The translations under genes and the position numbers were made by a program. The notes beneath the pieces are model-generated. The model searched no databases, had not been told where the DNA came from, and worked only from the letters and a program-made list of their open reading frames with translations. From Pseudomonadota bacterium (GTDB lineage Bacteria > Desulfobacterota > Desulfovibrionia > Desulfovibrionales > Desulfovibrionaceae): a stretch of DNA of 7,238 nucleotides. Within the stretch, counting starts at the first letter, position 1. Every line of letters begins with the position of its first letter. The stretch lies in contig JAEXGX010000004.1 in assembly GCA_023450535.1 (NCBI GenBank), forward strand, positions 1-7,238, in the 5' to 3' direction. Below are positions 5,995-7,238 of this stretch, piece after piece.

Positions 5995-6111
5995 ATGGAA
6001 AGATACATAAACTTTCAGCATATGACAGCCATATCTACGCTTGTTCTTCTCTCACATGCTCAACCCCGTGTTGGAATTCTCCGGCGTCGGTTTTCTGCAA
6101 TCTCTACGTGA
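5995..6111 (+). CDS. Possible small protein, 38 codons, weakly supported
   Basis: ATG at 5995 is preceded by AAGGAAG (5984-5990), a good ribosome binding site, and reads 38 codons to TGA at 6109-6111. The peptide starts MERYINFQHMTAISTLVLL, has a short hydrophobic stretch at about 11-19 and a basic end (ILRRRFSA). It matches nothing I know. If the sigma-28-like promoter at 6008 is real it would overlap this frame, which argues against it. It is listed only because of its ribosome binding site. Confidence 0.15.
   Translation: MERYINFQHMTAISTLVLLSHAQPRVGILRRRFSAIST
6008..6035 (+). promoter_or_regulatory. Possible sigma-28 (FliA) promoter for the MCP gene
   Basis: TAAACTTT (6008-6015) differs from the enterobacterial sigma-28 -35 consensus TAAAGTTT by one base. 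After 12 bases comes GCCATATC (6028-6035), a partial match to GCCGATAA. The spacing is one base longer than the usual 11. Flagellar and chemotaxis genes are the normal targets of this factor, which fits an MCP 171 bases downstream. The -10 half is the weak part. Confidence 0.35.
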
Positions 6112-6205
6112 ATTTGTTTTAGCTATTCTGGTACCAAGGCTTCCATACCCCAAAAAGTTTGCCTGCAAGGCAACAGGAACTCTCCGCGATAGAAGGAGCG
6201 AGAAG

Positions 6206-7198
6206 ATGAAGCTATCCAGCAAAATTTCGTTGAGCATGGGGATACTCACTGTTCTTGTAGGCATCGTAGCCACATTTCTGATGTGGCAGATGACCCGTGT
6301 TAACGAGGCAACAATCTTATTGGCCGATAACCGCGTTCCCTTGGTGTCTTTTATCGGTATTGTTAATAATGGCGCTTCGGAATATCGTATTTCAGAAATA
6401 GAATATGTCAGAAACAATACCAGTGAAGCCCGGTTGCGCTATCAGGACAGAATGGATCAATACGCCAAAATTATTGAGGAAAACATTAAAAAAGTTGAAC
6501 CATTGCTCCTGAGCGACAAGGCGCGCTCCACCTTACGCCAATATCTGGATGCGCGCACTGAGTACCGTAACATATCTGCCGACGTGATCCGCCTGACCCG
6601 TGAAAATAACATTGATGAGGCCAACGAACTCTTGAGCGGGCTCTCGCGTGATACCTATCAACGCATGAGCGAGGCATTGACAGATCTGACCGCACAGGCA
6701 CAGATCAATACCAACCTCGTCCGCGACAATGCCGAAGATTCGTATACGACATCGCGCCTGATCGGCATCATTATGACGGTCGTGGCCATGCTCATCGCCA
6801 TTACTCTCTCCCTGCTGCTGGTACGCAACACCATGCGGCAATTGGGCAAGGATCCCGGAGAACTTGACAGCATCGCCCTTGACGTGGTGGCCGGCAATTA
6901 CAACGTCGACGACGGCAGGGAGAAAACCGGCGTTTATGCATCCATTGTGCAAATGGTCAACGCACTGAAAGAGAATATCGAGCACGCCCGGCGTGAATCG
7001 GAAAACGCCAGCGAACAATCCCGCAAGGCCTTGCAAGCCATGGAGCAGGCCGAGGCCGCAGGCAAGGAAGCCAAGGCAAAGGCCGCAGCCATGCTGGTGG
7101 CCGCTGACAAGCTGGAGGCCGTAGGCACGGTGGTCTCCTCTGCCTCCACCGAGCTCTCGGCCCAGATTGAACAATCCGACCGGGGCGCGGCGGCGTAA
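6206..7198 (+). CDS. Methyl-accepting chemotaxis protein, 3' part missing
   Basis: The visible 330 residues have the usual MCP order: short cytoplasmic start, TM1 at about 8-29, periplasmic 4-helix-bundle sensor at 30-182 (4HB_MCP type; DNRVPLVSFIGIVNNGASEYR near 41-61 is the typical first helix), TM2 at about 184-206, HAMP at about 207-262 (RQLGKDPGELDSIALDVVAGNYNVDD), then an Ala/Glu/Gln-rich coiled coil (263-305) and the first methylation-helix segment (VVSSASTELSAQIEQSDRGA). It should sense a periplasmic ligand and signal through CheW/CheA to the flagellum. The kinase-control tip and the return helix, normally another 250-300 residues, are absent: the frame meets TAA at 7196 just where sequence quality appears to fail. 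ATG at 6206 has AAGGAG 7 bases upstream; the open frame reaches back to 6041, but those extra 55 residues lack a ribosome binding site and would precede TM1 with an unrelated sequence. The ligand cannot be deduced. Confidence 0.93.
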   Translation: MKLSSKISLSMGILTVLVGIVATFLMWQMTRVNEATILLADNRVPLVSFIGIVNNGASEYRISEIEYVRNNTSEARLRYQDRMDQYAKIIEENIKKVEPLLLSDKARSTLRQYLDARTEYRNISADVIRLTRENNIDEANELLSGLSRDTYQRMSEALTDLTAQAQINTNLVRDNAEDSYTTSRLIGIIMTVVAMLIAITLSLLLVRNTMRQLGKDPGELDSIALDVVAGNYNVDDGREKTGVYASIVQMVNALKENIEHARRESENASEQSRKALQAMEQAEAAGKEAKAKAAAMLVAADKLEAVGTVVSSASTELSAQIEQSDRGAAA

Positions 7199-7238
7199 AC
7201 CCCACCCGTTTGTTAAAACCCCCCCCCCCAAAAACAAA
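7196..7238. other. Low-quality or artefactual contig end
   Basis: The last 43 bases contain only two G and are dominated by C and A runs, including 11 consecutive C at 7219-7229, in sharp contrast to the balanced coding sequence immediately before. The break falls within a normally conserved part of an MCP. This looks like an error-rich read end or assembly edge rather than genomic sequence, so the TAA stop here should not be trusted. Confidence 0.65.

Larger units (their letters stand above)
5411..6205. other. Long AT-rich gene-free spacer upstream of the MCP gene
   Basis: About 795 bases without a convincing protein gene. From 5411 to about 5930 the sequence is strongly AT-rich with many short A/T repeats (for example ATATAGTAT at 5472-5480 and again 5499-5507), in contrast to the GC-rich genes on either side; from 5940 composition returns toward normal. 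Only short frames are present, such as 22 codons at 5506-5574 and 23 codons near 5745-5816, without ribosome binding sites. The recognisable elements are the palindrome at 5571, hairpins at 5593 and 5953, and a possible sigma-28 promoter at 6008. A further weak hairpin pairs TTTTCCT (5901-5907) with AGGAAAA (5923-5929) and is followed by a short T run. No transposase, integrase, tRNA or rRNA signature is seen. Confidence 0.6.

Noticed and set aside
6041..6205. In-frame N-terminal extension of the MCP starting at 6041
   Set aside because: No ribosome binding site, and it would place 55 unrelated residues before TM1; ATG at 6206 has AAGGAG 7 bases upstream.

Overview
The window reads as a contig-end fragment from a Gram-negative, probably motile and anaerobic bacterium. 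Protein style (MCP with a 4-helix-bundle sensor, HD-GYP protein with a DUF3391-type N-terminus, TPR protein with a Cys-rich C-terminus) and GC-rich genes set among AT-rich spacers suggest a Desulfovibrio-like member of the Desulfovibrionaceae. That is an inference from sequence character, not from a marker gene.

Layout. Positions 1-824 (minus) hold the N-terminal 274 codons of an HD-GYP cyclic-di-GMP phosphodiesterase cut by the left edge. A 318-bp spacer (825-1142) separates it from a compact minus-strand operon read from about 4354 down to 1143: YajG-like lipoprotein (4143-3535), exported TPR protein (3538-2426), unrecognised 111-residue protein (2429-2094), then a MenA-type prenyltransferase (2060-1143). 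The first three genes are joined by two 4-base ATGA stop/start overlaps. menA follows after 33 bp with its own strong ribosome binding site. A divergent spacer (4144-4507) separates this operon from a plus-strand gene for a 250-residue multi-pass membrane protein (4508-5260), closed by a very strong 16-bp perfect-stem terminator (5376-5410).

From 5411 to 6205 no convincing protein gene is seen. This spacer is very AT-rich and carries a perfect FNR-type palindrome, several hairpins and a possible flagellar sigma-28 promoter. At 6206 a methyl-accepting chemotaxis protein starts and stops after only 330 codons, early in its cytoplasmic signalling domain. The final 43 bases (7196-7238) are almost G-free and include a run of 11 C, so the stop is probably an assembly or read-end artefact.

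Functionally, the four-gene operon links menaquinone side-chain attachment to three envelope or unknown proteins by cotranscription. The two outer genes are signalling proteins (c-di-GMP turnover and chemotaxis) with no visible tie to it. I do not see a defence system, mobile element, CRISPR array, tRNA or rRNA. The least explained parts are the lipoprotein/TPR/111-residue module and the AT-rich spacer upstream of the MCP.
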